From Sabellastarte sp. h YS-2021 (taxonomy: Eukaryota > Annelida > Polychaeta > Sabellida > Sabellidae), in assembly GCA_964017235.1 (NCBI GenBank), contig OZ024930.1:27718614-27782613 (forward strand): DNA of 64,000 nucleotides, given 5' to 3'. How positions within the stretch are numbered: position 1 is the stretch's first letter; each line of letters opens with the position of its first letter. Made by a program: the position numbers and the translations under genes. Positions 23,301 through 34,757 of the stretch are shown here, one piece after another. The notes beneath the pieces were generated by a model that worked only from the letters and a program-made list of their open reading frames with translations, was not told the origin of the DNA and made no database searches.

Positions 23301-25140
23301 AAACATTAAAAAAGATAATGAGTACTGATACTAGAGTTGAAAGGTCCATGATGTTACATGTTTAAAATGTTGATTATTAATTACACCAAGCTTGATTACC
23401 TGCTAGACTTGTAAATAAGATTCAAATAGCTTACTCTATTTGCAATATTTATAAACCTGTCCAAAAATCCAAGATGGTCATAAAAATTTGAAAATTAAAT
23501 AATTTTGAAATGGAGCCCTAACAAAATTCAGTGCCGTGTGAGATAAAGAATGAAAACAACAAAAAACCCAATGAAAACATAGACAGAACAGCCAGTCATT
23601 TAAAAAATCCCCATAAAGATTTGGGCAAAATGGCCCAAAGTGTTTCCACAGAAAAGTGGCTAATACTTAAGTTGAAGTACAGTAATAAACAGACAGATAA
23701 ATAGATCCCTATTGAGCAAACCGTTTTCATTTGGCGTTAATGTGTCATCAGATAAAAAACACAGCATCACTGGGCTTACAGGTTTGGAGAAAAAGTTGCT
23801 GCTGAGTATGTTGCAAAACCAGGATGTAAAAGCCATTGTCCAGCATAATAATAGAGGAAGCGACTATGTAAATACTAACATTAGCAGATATTGTAAATAT
23901 GAAAAAGTCTATAATTAATTTAGTCATTATCATTATATTTTGTGTAATAACACATATTTCCCAGAAGAGTAGAATTATTTGAGATCAACATCAAAAGTAG
24001 AAATAATCATTTGTTTCTAGCTATACTTTAACACTTGATTTTATAAATATCATAGATATGTATTTTTTTCTTTCAATTACGCGAATTTATTGTCGAGTAA
24101 ATTAAACTACTGCACATGGACTAAATGGATTTTGGGATCAACAGTCCCCAGTACGTCCCCCAAGACATAAAAAGACAAGCATGGGTTTAAATATCTATTC
24201 AATCTACCAGATGTCCTTTAATGTGCACATGACAATATTACATTTAAATTTTTAATTTTACTAAGTCATTAAATTACTAAACTGGCTTCATAACACCATT
24301 GGTTGCAGGAGCACACAGAGGAGATCTAATAAGAATGAATAAGTTTAGGTCAAGACCAGTCAATTCGACTTGACCTTGATAAATACAAAGGTCACCACAA
24401 CCCAAAGTGAAAGAGGTGAAATTTAGCAATTTCCTTGACCTTGAAACGATTGCGAGGTGACCCAGAAGATGGCATAGCTATAAGGACATGGGTTCAGAAC
24501 CATGTTAAAAGTGAGAACATGTAACCAGTGGAAACAGTGTATCTACAGAAATACTACATGGTTATGGATAAACCCCATGGCACAGAGAAGGTGGAGATGT
24601 AAACTGTGGGTATGATACCCTATCATGAATATCACTCCAAGGTGGAGGAAGGCCATACTAATGGAACTAAACCAAAACATGAAAAGAGTATGGCTAATAT
24701 TTATGTGAATAATTATTGAATTTGGACCTGTAAGGTTATGTAAATTATTTTATACTAAGTGCCATATGTGAGTAAGCCAGATAAAAAGAGTGGCTGCCAA
24801 GTGGTTAATTTTGGAGATGGAGAAGCACCCATCAAAGGTTATTTAAACGGAAAATTGACTACCCAGATAAATGTAAGGTGAAGCAAGATGAGAAGTCTTG
24901 CTTACATATATATTGAGAGTTATAAGATACACTGGCAAGGTCAGGGGAAAGAAGGCCCGTGAAATCCATCTAGCTCAAATATATACAACTGAATGACCCT
25001 AATAACAGAGTTCAACTCATAGATCACACAAACTGTAGGGACCTATCAGTCCTTGTAAAATAGGTAGATTGAATGTTAAAATAAGACAATAAAAGACATG
25101 CAATAATACTGTCAATAGTGGTGTACAGACATCACGCCTG
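20348..25140. other. Long intergenic stretch, no gene recognised
   Basis: AT-rich sequence with only short open frames. A cluster of AGGTCA/TGACCT half-sites, including the extended form TGACCTTGA, lies at about 24348-24442. Near 22231-22452 (-) a 73-codon frame has a protein-like composition but no recognisable domain. Confidence 0.45.
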
Positions 25141-25161
25141 TCAGTCCTCCCCATCCCAAGA
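25141..25161. repeat. Left inverted terminal repeat of DIRS copy C
   Basis: TCAGTCC-CCCCATCCCAAGA pairs with the complement of 31162-31184; the right repeat carries a small extra segment. Just inside, CTGGGATG and CATCCCCAG near 25211-25234 form a further inverted repeat. Confidence 0.7.
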
Positions 25162-25707
25162 TATCTTAGGGGGTACCTTAGTCACATTTTGTTTGCATCC
25201 TCACTTAGGCCTGGGATGGCATTCTCATCCCCAGGGGAGATTTGTATCCTTTGCTCCTATTGGCTGACCTTTCCACTTTAACCTTTGGTGGCTTGGGTGT
25301 CTCAGTTTCAAACTGGAGAGCAAGGAGAAAGGACTGAAAATTAATTTTGCTCTCAAATCAAGCTTTTTATTCCGATTTTGATTTTATGTTTTACTGATTT
25401 TAACTTTAATTTTATTGTGTGTGTGCAAGGATTGGATACTGGATTGTATCATTGTGTTGGAGCTGGAACTATTAAATAACATTGTTGTCACGCGTCAGGT
25501 TTATGACGGGGTCACACTCCTCTGCATGCTGGTGTTAGACTACAAAAGGCGTCATTTGGCTGAACACTAAGGGACGGTCTACCCTAGTTTATTAAGTTCC
25601 TTGTTGCAGTGATTTAGCCAAATTTTGTCTGATATGTCTGGGCAGCATACTTAAGAGTCTTGCTGTATATCTTTTACAGTGACTAGTTTAAAAAATTAAT
25701 CAAAAAT

Positions 25708-26960
25708 ATGGGGAAACACAAGGGCTGGTGTAGTAAATGTACAAAAAGACATTTTCCCCCGACCGGTAAAAAGTGCCAGGAGATCTTAAGTGAACAGTCA
25801 TCTGCTGATGAAATGCCAGTGAAATCAAAGAAGAAGAAAGTGACTCTTTGTTTGGGACTCTCAGTTGAGTAAAAATAGTATTGTGATTTTGGGACTCTCA
25901 GTTGAGTAAAAATAGTATTGTGAGCCCAATGTCTCAACATGGGCCGTCATCTGCCATTCAAAAGCAGGACTGTAAAGTTAAGAGGGCCTCGACCCCAGGT
26001 CTGGTGGACCAGAGTGGCTTTGAAGATGACTCAGACTCAACTGATGGAGGCAGTACATCACTTCAAGTAAAGATCTTGGATGAACTGAAGAAAGTATCCA
26101 GCAGACTCGACGCTGTGGAAAATCAAGTAGCTGAAGGTGGGCAACGACGCCGTCGGGATCGAAAGAAGGACTCTCATAAGTTAAGTAAAGTGTCTCATAG
26201 TAAAAATGACATCTTAAAATGTAAAAAATGTGATGATTCCAGTGAAGTCAGTGATTCTGAGGAAGATGATTGTGAATTACCTATTCGAAGTACTCTGAGA
26301 TCCTCAAAAGCGATCCAAAAGCACGTTGATAGGGCAGTAGCTGATTTGGAGAGGTCCCAAGTAACCAAAGGTAAAGAACAAGTGTTCAAATCCAAAAGGG
26401 GGGCCCTGTTGATGTGGTAGTGAATCGAAAAGTAAACTGGCCTCATGAGTACATTTTGTGGGGTGTAAACAAGCAAAGAATCACTTTTGACCAGCTTAAT
26501 CTCACCCAATTTGTAAATGGCTTCGTAAAAGGGGTCTTGGATGAAGAAAGTGAAAAAATCAGGGAAAAAATGTTACAATACCTATGTGACCTCATGGAAG
26601 ATGCTCAGGATTTTTCCTGGGCTAGTGCCAAGGCATCTCATGCAGTGTTACTGTGTGAGATGGAAAGGGGTACAGTTGATTGGTCTAGTACGTCTCGCAT
26701 AGATAGGATTCGCAGAGCTCATGCTCAGCGCCACACCACAACAAGTAGGCAAAATTGGGCTCGAAACCAAGACCCACAGCGAAAACCCTGGTTTTGCAAA
26801 GCATATCAAACAGCCTCATGCACACATACCGCAGATCATGAAGCAAATGGCAAGACTTAGAGACATATATGTGCGTTTTGCCTGACTCAGGGTCGTCACA
26901 TGACTCATCCTGAAAAAGACTGTTATTTTGCCAAAAAGCAAAAGTTTCCAAAAAACGAGA
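25708..26960 (+). pseudogene. DIRS gag (ORF1), frameshifted (copy C)
   Basis: The probable start is the ATG at 25708 (MGKHKGWCSKCTKRHFPPTG), a Cys-containing N-terminus. This frame hits a stop in a 37-bp tandem duplication (25852-25923). A second frame from about 25902 carries an acidic, Ser-rich and then Lys/Arg-rich segment. At the G6 run 26398-26403 the frame shifts by -1 into the conserved gag core (WPHEYIL, AQDFSWASAKASHAVL, DRIRRAHAQRH), which runs to 26860. Beyond a stop, HICAFC and HPEKDC keep a zinc-binding pattern at the C-terminus. Gag of DIRS elements packages RNA in cytoplasmic particles. In copy D (42-45 kb) the same G run reads in frame, so here it is probably an indel. Confidence 0.8.
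25852..25923. repeat. 37-bp tandem duplication in DIRS copy C gag
   Basis: Two adjacent units starting at 25852 and 25889 (TTGGGACTCTCAGTTGAGTA and onward) are the same over 35 bases. The duplication disrupts the gag frame. Confidence 0.9.
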
Positions 26961-27190
26961 ATCAGGCTGCTCAGTAAGTAGAGAGCTGAGCAGCAAAAAC
27001 AAACAGGTGGGTGGAAATCCTGTCCATTCTCAAAAATTTTTAAATAATAACCATGTCAGTAAATACCACACCCAAGAAGTGTGCACCCGTGTGTTTTACA
27101 ATTCAAGTTATGCTAGATACAGACAGGATTGTCCAGCCAAAGTAACAGTAAGTGTGAAAAATCAAAAAAACAATCAGGGAGTCTGACACT

Positions 27191-28560
27191 TTGGTAGGTA
27201 TAACCAAAAAGCCAAAACCCCTCTCAACAAATCTCTGCAAGGCCGATGTCGGCATAGTAGCAGGTACAAGACCTGCAGATAATTGTGACAATTACCCAGC
27301 ATCCAGGGTGGAGGCAGGTAAGGGTATTGTACAGCAAACCATTGATGGCCCAGGTAGTGCAGGTAAGATGTCAAAGGGGGAGAATAATGTGGTCACACCT
27401 GCTAAAAGTAAGTTGACGTGTCACACTGAGGTGTCAAATATTAAGGGCCACAGAGATGGCACGAAACAAATACCTGAAAAACAACGCCTTGTTGACCAGT
27501 TGGTAAACAGTACAGAGGTCCTAAATGGCCAAGCTAAGGTCGCCAGTAATCAGGGTGTCAGTAAACAGCATTCTGTGTCCTCAATAGTTGAAGACACAGC
27601 CAACACCCACGCGGCTGATGACCATTTTGTCCTTCTGTTTGATATTAACAATGCGTGGGATACAGACAAACTCCTCACTTCAGTGTGTTCAAAACGAGGT
27701 CGTAGGTACAAGGATGGCACACTAACTATGAACTGCTCGATGTTTAAAAATTGGGAAAAACAAAGTCAATTTAACTTTGGATTTATTCCATTGTCCAACT
27801 TTGTCGCACCTCTCAGTAATTTCATCAACAAGAATGATTTCACACCTTTTTAAGGCACACAAAGAAATCAGAAAAAGTGGTAGGCCAAACTTCATGCACT
27901 GTCGAATACCGGTACAAACCCAACTATGCATTAAGGAATGGCAAAAAGTACTTCAGGGGTACTGGGATACTCAGTTGATTGATTTACTGTCTTTTGGATT
28001 CCCCCTGGACTTTGACAGAAAAACCAGTTTAAAATGTGATAACAAAAATCACTCCTCAGCTATTGATTATCCTGAGGACGTCGAAGCGTACTTACAAGAA
28101 GAAGCCCAATTTGGGGCCATAATGGGCCCATTTTTGGTTGACCCAATACCTCATTGTCACAAAAGTCCATTTATGACTAGAGAAAAACCTCATTCAGACC
28201 ACAGGCGTGTAATTGTGGATTTATCATGGCCAAAAGGTTTCTCTGTAAACTCAGGGGTGGATAAGGATTCGTACCTAGACACTGAGTTCGTACTTTCACT
28301 TCCCACTATTGATGACATAACCTCATGCGTCAGGTCCTGGTTCACACCTCTATAAAATAGACATTAGCAGGGCATTTTGCCACGTCAAGATAGATCCGGG
28401 AGATCTGGACCTTTTAGGCCTTACGTGGCGTGACGTCACGTACGTAGACATGTGTCTTCTGTTCGGGAGTTGCCACGGCACGCAAATTTTTCAACGTATC
28501 AGCGATCGCAACGCCCAGCGTCGCCCGCAGATCCTACGTTTTCCTTCAACAACTCTAGGC
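27191..28560 (+). pseudogene. DIRS pol: linker and reverse transcriptase N-terminus (copy C)
   Basis: 27191-27853 is a hydrophilic linker ending in a FNFGFIPLSNF block. After a shift at a T5 run near 27847, the RT frame continues to 28355 with EWQKVLQGYWDTQLIDLL, FGFPLDFDR, SPFMTREKP, RRVIVDLSWPKG and LSLPTIDDI, all typical DIRS RT blocks. A second shift near 28345 leads into YKIDISRAFCHVKID and LDLLGLTW, then the FG-HG-QIFQRISD block near 28460-28510. The next stretch, where copies E and E' have YIDD, is missing. RT copies element RNA into DNA; this copy lacks the catalytic Asp pair. Confidence 0.85.
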
Positions 28561-28570
28561 ACGTCTGGGG

Positions 28571-29404
28571 TTGGACGTGAGTAGTAAGAAACTTGTGCCA
28601 CCATGTACAAAGGTCATATGCCTAGGCGTTGAAGTTGACATGCGTCAACGCACAATCTCAATCCCTGAAGAAAAAATGCGTCGTATTTCTGACATGGTTG
28701 ACGCATGGCTCCACAAACGTGTCTGTACTAAACGCGAACTACAATCACTGCTGGGAAATTTGCTATACGTCCACAAGTGTGTGGCCCCAGCTCGAATATT
28801 TTTGAACAGAATGCTAGAGTTGCTTAGAGACAACTATGATGCTTACACCATTCAGTTGACGCATGATTTTAAAAGAGATTTAAGGTGGTTTAGCAATTTT
28901 CTAAGTAAGTATAATGGTGTGTCCTTCTATGACCATGTAAGGACTCACCATGTAGTCAAACTAGATGCATGTTTACAGGGTCTGGGAGGTCGCTGGGAAA
29001 ATTTGATCTATCACCTTCCCCTACCCAGCCATTATGGAAACCTGGGCATAGCCCAATTGGAGATGATCAACATTCTGGTAGCAATACGTGTCTTTGCGTC
29101 ACTTTGGCACAGGAAGTCCATTCTGATTAAGTGCGACAATGCTGCAGTAGTCAGCGTATTAACGACGGGGAAAGCCAAGGATCCATTTTTGGCTGCTGTG
29201 GCAAGGAATATCTGGATGGAGTTAGCCAAAAAGGACATCCAGGCGGTGTATAAACATATACCAGGAAAAATTAACCAGGTCGCTGACCTTTTATCCAGAT
29301 GGATTAACTCACCTGCTCAGATTGTTAGATTACAGAGTTTGGTAGAAAACCCCATGTGGTTGCCAGTTCAAATGAATATGTTAGATTTAGACTATGACAT
29401 TTAA
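28571..29404 (+). pseudogene. DIRS pol: RT thumb and RNase H (copy C)
   Basis: An open frame of 277 codons resumes right after the deletion of the YxDD box. It contains CLGVEVD, the thumb block KRELQSLLGNLLYVHKCV, DLRWFSNFL, LDACLQGLGGRWEN, the RNase H blocks LEMINILVAIRVF, CDNAAVVSVL and ARNIW, and ends the domain with HIPGKINQVADLLSRW. RNase H removes the RNA strand during reverse transcription. This part is intact over its length; only the junction with the upstream RT is broken. Confidence 0.85.
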
Positions 29405-29554
29405 GTTGAAAAATATTTTTCTCCTCATTTAACTATATGGTTTGAGTCACTATACCTTACCATGATATTATGATGATTATAACAGTTATTATACTTTGTT
29501 GCAGGTCACAACCCCCTGGCAAGGCTGACCAGAGAGGCAACTTCAACACTCAAG

Positions 29555-30484
29555 TTGGCACTAAGGCCAAAAACCAGGAAATGCTACAATATCCTGTTTA
29601 GAAACTTTTTAGCATTTTGTTATTGTGCAAAAATTTCAATTTTTAAAGTAAACCTCTCACATATCATGGCCTATCTCCAGTACTTGACAGATAATGGAGT
29701 GTCAGTCAACATGATATCCAATAACCTCTCAGCTCTTAAAGCTACCTTTATAATTCATCAGTTGGATCACTCAGTCTTCCAGTCCCAGCAAATATCATAT
29801 TTTGTCAAAGCCTTGAAGATTAATAAACCTTTAACAGTGGTACAGAGAAATATCATGTCCTTGGACACCCTTAAAACCTTGGTGTCCTTATGCAACACCA
29901 TTCCCTCTGGCCAAACCTTCAAAGCAGCTTTTCTACTGGCCTTCTTTGCATTTTTACGAATTTCCAACATAGCCCCTCATGCGTCAGGGGCGTTTGACGC
30001 TTCTCGTCATCTTACCCCCAATGACCTCAAAGTTTCAAAAAATTTCATGAATGTGACCATCAAATGGTCAAAGACCCTCCAGACAAGGGACAGAGTGCAT
30101 GTCATCACGGTACCAAAATTAGCATCCCCTCTGTTATGCCCAGTTAGGGCCTTACAGCAAGCTATAGCCCTCTACAACCCAGCCCCACATGAACCATTAT
30201 TCCAAGTCAAAACCTCCAAGGGGTGGGTGGTCCTTATTGACTCCAGAATCAGAAAGGCCTTGGCAAAATTAAATGTAAAAATGGGCTTCCCACCCTCCCA
30301 CTTCACATTCCACACCTTCCGGCGTTCAGGGGCCTCTTTTGCTTATAACTCTCACATGCCCCTGGGGAGCATTAAGCACCATGGCTCCTGGACGTCGGAT
30401 TGTGTTTGGACCTATATTCAAGCAAATGAAAATTCTAGTAGGGATATTGCTGCCTCATTTGCTCGTATTATTGATAATGTATAA
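29555..30484 (+). CDS. DIRS tyrosine recombinase (copy C)
   Basis: An uninterrupted frame of about 309 codons. An N-terminal core-binding domain (about 1-110, FRNFLAFCYCAKISIF) is followed by the catalytic domain: a candidate first Arg in AFLRISN (about 139), the IKWSKTLQ block (168-175), CPVRALQQ (194-201), the HxxR box HTFRRSGASFAY, a GSW segment where tyrosine recombinases carry a late His or Trp, and CVWTYI with the likely nucleophilic Tyr. Tyrosine recombinases join circular element DNA to the target. The start codon is uncertain; homology begins near ATSTLKLALRPKT, upstream of the first Met of the frame. This is the best preserved protein of any DIRS copy in the window and the only one with all blocks in a single frame. 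Confidence 0.85.
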   Translation: MALRPKTRKCYNILFRNFLAFCYCAKISIFKVNLSHIMAYLQYLTDNGVSVNMISNNLSALKATFIIHQLDHSVFQSQQISYFVKALKINKPLTVVQRNIMSLDTLKTLVSLCNTIPSGQTFKAAFLLAFFAFLRISNIAPHASGAFDASRHLTPNDLKVSKNFMNVTIKWSKTLQTRDRVHVITVPKLASPLLCPVRALQQAIALYNPAPHEPLFQVKTSKGWVVLIDSRIRKALAKLNVKMGFPPSHFTFHTFRRSGASFAYNSHMPLGSIKHHGSWTSDCVWTYIQANENSSRDIAASFARIIDNV

Positions 30485-30600
30485 CTACTCCTGCTTTTGG
30501 GCTTTTGAGGGTCTCTTATGATGTATATCATAGTCATTTCAAGGTAAAGTGCTGCATACAGAATGTCTTATATACACCTGGCTCATCTTCAGGGGTCACA

Positions 30601-30885
30601 TTATCAGCTTCGACCTCCTCACCTTACATTTGACCTCAGCATAGGTGATATGACCTTTGACCTGGAGGCACAGCTGACCTCATCACAGGTCGTGTGACCT
30701 CTGACCTTGAAGTGACCTAGAGGGGTCATTCACCTGACCTTGAGCACCTGGCAGGGTATGTGACCTCTGACCTTTGACCTCATCACAGGTCATGCGACCT
30801 CTGACCTTGAAGTGACCTAGAGGGGTCATTTACCTGACCTTGAGCCCCTGGCAGGGTGTGACCTCTGACCTTTGACCTGACCTTG
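30601..30885 (+). repeat. 100-bp tandem repeat with dense nuclear-receptor half-sites
   Basis: Units starting at 30675 and 30775 repeat with period 100, and a partial third run continues to 30883. By hand I count about 18 TGACCT hexamers in 285 bp. Arrangements include DR1 (TGACCTTTGACCT, TGACCTCTGACCT), DR5 (30702-30718), an everted ER6 (30775-30792) and several TGACCTTGA, the complement of the extended TCAAGGTCA site. It lies between the recombinase stop codon and the right terminal repeat. Confidence 0.9.
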
Positions 30886-31161
30886 ATTATCAGTAACCAG
30901 TATATATGTTTTATGTCTTTTTAATGTCTTTAGTGCAGCTTTATTTCTTTATTATGTAACTTTAGTTTATGTGTGTAATCAGAATCATGACAAGTCATTT
31001 ACAATTTATATTTTAACTTTGTTTATGTAACCTGTGTATTCACCTAAAAATCTGATTGCCTTAGTTGTAACTTATGTATCATGCTTAGATCTGTACATAT
31101 AATATAGTTAGAAGAATATGACACATATGTATAATAAAATTAAATCCCATGTCTGTTGTCT

Positions 31162-31184
31162 TCTTGGGATGGGGCAGGGACTGA
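31162..31184. repeat. Right inverted terminal repeat of DIRS copy C
   Basis: TCTTGGGATGGGG followed by CAGGGACTGA mirrors the left end at 25141-25161. This defines the right boundary of the element. Confidence 0.7.
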
Positions 31185-33779
31185 TGATATAAATAGTTAA
31201 AATGTACGTGTGAAAGATTATTAATATGTAAAACAAGTATAATTAAATATTAATAGTACAGTGCTTTAGAGCATTATAATGGAAGATATGCACTGACATT
31301 GTAAATGGCTGTACGATTATCAATAATGTGTGTGTTATTGTATAGGACAAGATATTGCCTGTGTTTTCTTGTTTCAGAGCATCGTTTTTGTATAATGGAT
31401 GTTAGGTTGATTATGTCACAGAGTCCATGTTGCTGCTCAGCACCTCTCTGTCCCCTGGGTTTTTAAAGTTAGGCCAAGGATGACCGCCGCCCAGGTTGCA
31501 TTAGAGACACAATAGCCTATGTATATTGACAATAAGGGAAGGGAAGAAAATGGGTGGGTAATTTTTTTGTTTCTCAATGTCACCTTCTTGCCCTGCAGAT
31601 TTGAAATGGCAGAAGGGAGAGCAAACTTGCACATGAATAACACCTGACCAATGAGATGGCAGGATACAAAACCCATGCTGGTACAAACTAAATTTTACCC
31701 CTGATCGATAATAGGACTCCCCTAGGACTGATCTGCCCGGCACCTAGATGCAGGACCGAATTTACACATCTTAACTTCCTGTTCGTGTAATCAGTGGAAA
31801 TAGCAGTTGGAATTACAGATCAATGCTACATAGAAAAAATGGTCATAAAAATCAAATTGCTAAAAGTAAAATCGAGAATGTATTTGTTCCCAAAGTACAA
31901 TATGAAAATCGTCATTGACAGAATGCTTATGTCCAACAAAGTGCATTAGAATTATTTCATAAACCATCATTACTAATGATTGGTAACTGCCTCAGTTCTG
32001 ATTCTGTCACCCCACATTTGGAAATATGTCCTATAAAAACAGCTTAACCTTCAAAGTTAACGCCTCTTCGATTCCTTGTTTAAAGAAAAATGTGTCTATC
32101 AAAATCTTAATAACTATATGATATGCCTGATATGTATCAGCCTGAAAACTATGTTGTTGTATGCATCGGCCTGAAATGTTGTGCTTTTTTCCAGCTAATA
32201 ACCTGTTGGAATTGCTGAAAATGTTTACCCTTTTTGATCTTTATCCAGGGAAGAAACTAAAATGAATGTGCAACTACTTGTGACGCTGTAACTCAAAATG
32301 TTGTATGGCTCAACACGAAGCTAATGGGATTATCTGTTTATACCCTCTCACAAGTCATTTGTTTTCAGTCATGATAAACTAGATAGTGTAAACATGACCA
32401 CGCTGCCAGAGGAGTGACTCAACAAGTGCAGGACCTGGAAATCAAAGCCTTCGTTCTGCTAATGAATTTGTTAGCTCTTAGTTAACCCTAAATAAGCAAA
32501 CTCATGTAAATCAAAACCTTAGTTAGTTTACTTTTGGTTAAGTTTTTTCACAAAATGCCACTAAATTTAACGATAACTCAGACCCAGTTGTTAACTGTTT
32601 GTTGCATTAACTGTTTGTTGTTCTTTACTTCCAAATAAAGATGATGTTACAATCGTTGTATTAAACAAATTTACTGAATATTGTGCATAAAGGTAATGTG
32701 AATATAAATGGTAATTTACACTGGGTTTGGAGTGAGTGATACATTTCAATATATATGACTTGGAAGGGATCTCCACTCACTTGAGAAGTACAGAAGATTT
32801 CTTTAGTTAATATGTCATTATATTGTCGTTAAGTATAGGTTAGTTTGCTATTTTATGAAGAATCCCTTTACGAATGCTTCGATTTACAGATCCCCATTCT
32901 ACAGGCTCTGTGGTCCAAATAATATGTTTTCCATAATTTGCTCAGTTATAAAGCCCCTTAGCACACATTTCGTGATTTGTATGACTGCAGGCCCCAGGTG
33001 TAATGTGTCACATACCGATTGTATGTTAAATGACACATGCAATAAATAGACTTTAACATTTGATTACTTCTTAGGAAACATGACAACAATAGCCAATTCA
33101 GCACCTGATTGCAGGGCGAACTTTAAAAACATGATCTATAGAATCAATTTTGCTGATGGACACCCTATGACTCTGACTGCAGTCCAACCCTATGTCAGCT
33201 ATCTCACAGACACTGTTGCCGTTGCTGTCTGAAGTGTAAGATAACATTTTGCAGCTCCTCTAATAGTTAATTGAATCAATGCCTAAAATAAATTCCATTG
33301 TTTAATCGAATGTATTTTACATGGAAATTAAGGTTGGGTTTAAGACAGTTTTACTATAAAATTTAATTTTTGATTTTTCTGTATGCTGAATTTAGTATTA
33401 CCGAAATGATGAAATAGATGCCAAAGGACCCTAGGATGAAGTGGACCAAATAGAAGATTCCTGGAATGAATAAAAGTATGTTTTAAAAAGGAAATGTTGT
33501 CACAGTGAGGGTTGGCACTTTTTTTGGCAAACAATACACATGACAAGTTAGAGACTGAGCATTGTTATTAACAAAGATAGAGACTGTGCTGCCAAGAGAT
33601 AGCTGACTCAATCGAAATCTGTTGTATCAATAATTAAATTTTGCTAATCTAATCTACTGCTTTGGTGGACGAACACAGTGTACTAAATTGTCAAAAGAAG
33701 TGCCAAACATCATTAGTCAAGGGATGCTCTCGGTCACTAATCCAAGATTGCAGTGTAAATAAGGGGAAGATACTACGCA
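31185..33779. other. Intergenic, no gene recognised
   Basis: A moderately GC-richer patch at about 31430-31760 contains short minus-strand frames without recognisable domains. The rest is AT-rich with nothing recognised. Confidence 0.4.
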
Positions 33780-33835
33780 CCGTAGAGTCCTCTTGTTTGA
33801 GGAGATTAAGCACTATAAAAGTCCAATTAGAAGTG
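33780..33835 (+). mobile_element. L2/CR1-like LINE 3'-end fragment
   Basis: CGTAGAGTCC followed by GAGATTAAGCACTATAAAAGT matches the 3' terminal segment of the LINE at 36010-36860 (TAGAGTCC, GAGATTAAGCGCTATAAAAGT, split here). It is a short 5'-truncated copy. The sequence just before it (33740-33778) recurs at about 34830-34873, so a longer dispersed unit may be involved. Confidence 0.6.
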
Positions 33836-34104
33836 TGGAAGTTTCACATTATAAGGTGGATCTTAACATATTGCTGAGGTATATCAAGAGTTCCAATGAG
33901 TTGGTACATGATGACTTTGAAAATGAGCGATATACAGACTTCACAATGAAGAGAAGTGGCTTAAAAGACTTAAGATATGAAAACCTGATCCCGATTTTAT
34001 GACAAGATGTACAAATATAGTTTTTCACCGAGATATATTGGTTAGTCATGTAAAGAATTCTGTTTGTAATCAACCTGATTTTGACCTTTATCCTGTATCT
34101 TACT

Positions 34105-34440
34105 GACGTAAAGGATTTATTTTGATTATGGGTTGATGTGTGAAGACATAGAAGATAAAATGACTACCTTGCAGGATAATATATAACCCTGCAACCTCCT
34201 GAACTCGAAATCTGCGAGGCAAGAGTGAATTACAGTTGTCCAGTCTACTTATTACTTTAGCATTTGCTAAGAAACCTACTTCATGACTTGATTGCACGTG
34301 ATTAGGAAGAGTCTTGATGAAGTGAAACATCAACCTGCAAATCAAGACTTTGCAGGATGGTGCCACCTGTTTTTCAAGATTTTCCAGTATCTTTCGTATA
34401 AGTGTATTCAGGTTCATAGCTAGATCCTCATGAAATAACC
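34105..34440 (-). pseudogene. LINE reverse transcriptase C-terminal fragment
   Basis: A minus-strand frame contains VISRLDNCNSLLP followed by RVQEVAG. These match the SRLDYCNSL and RLQ-VQN-A blocks found downstream of the RT domain in CR1/L2-type LINEs, although the match after that is weak. The sequence differs from the LINE family at 36 and 46 kb, so it is probably another family. Confidence 0.5.
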
Positions 34441-34691
34441 TGTACCAAGGCAAAATTTGTACAAAACATGGTTACACAAAAAGAGGTTGCTGTGGCAATA
34501 CAATATTTAATTAATTGGTATTTTGACATAGGTTCTACTTGAACAGTTCAACAGAATGACTAACTTCCCGGATCATCACATCACCAATAATCCAGAAAAT
34601 TAAGTTTGTCAAACACTAAAAATATTATTAATATAAATTTAAGTCGAGCTCTGTACTGCCATTTTCTTAATAAAATAGCCAGTTCCAACCC

Positions 34692-34757
34692 GGTCTATTG
34701 CTTTGCAGGTACAATTTCTAATCTGGTCTATTGCCTTGCAGGTGCAATATCTTATAC
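34692..34757. repeat. 33-bp tandem duplication
   Basis: GGTCTATTGC-TTGCAGGT-CAAT occurs twice with period 33 (34692 and 34725), with a few substitutions. No function is evident. Confidence 0.75.

Larger units (their letters stand above)
25141..31184 (+). mobile_element. DIRS retrotransposon with inverted terminal repeats (copy C)
   Basis: A 6.04-kb element in plus orientation. Its order is 5' leader, gag, linker plus RT, RNase H, tyrosine recombinase, and a 3' region with a nuclear-receptor-site-rich tandem repeat. The ends are imperfect inverted repeats: TCAGTCCTCCCCATCCCAAGA at the left, and at 31162-31184 a sequence whose complement is nearly the same. Size and order fit DIRS elements, which use a tyrosine recombinase and make no target-site duplication; none was seen. 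The internal complementary region typical of the group was not located by eye. Frame breaks and loss of the RT active-site box make this copy non-autonomous. Confidence 0.9.

Noticed and set aside
26394-26410. Programmed -1 frameshift in DIRS gag
   Set aside because: The G6 context is not a canonical X-XXY-YYZ slippery site, and copy D reads through in frame, so an indel is more likely.
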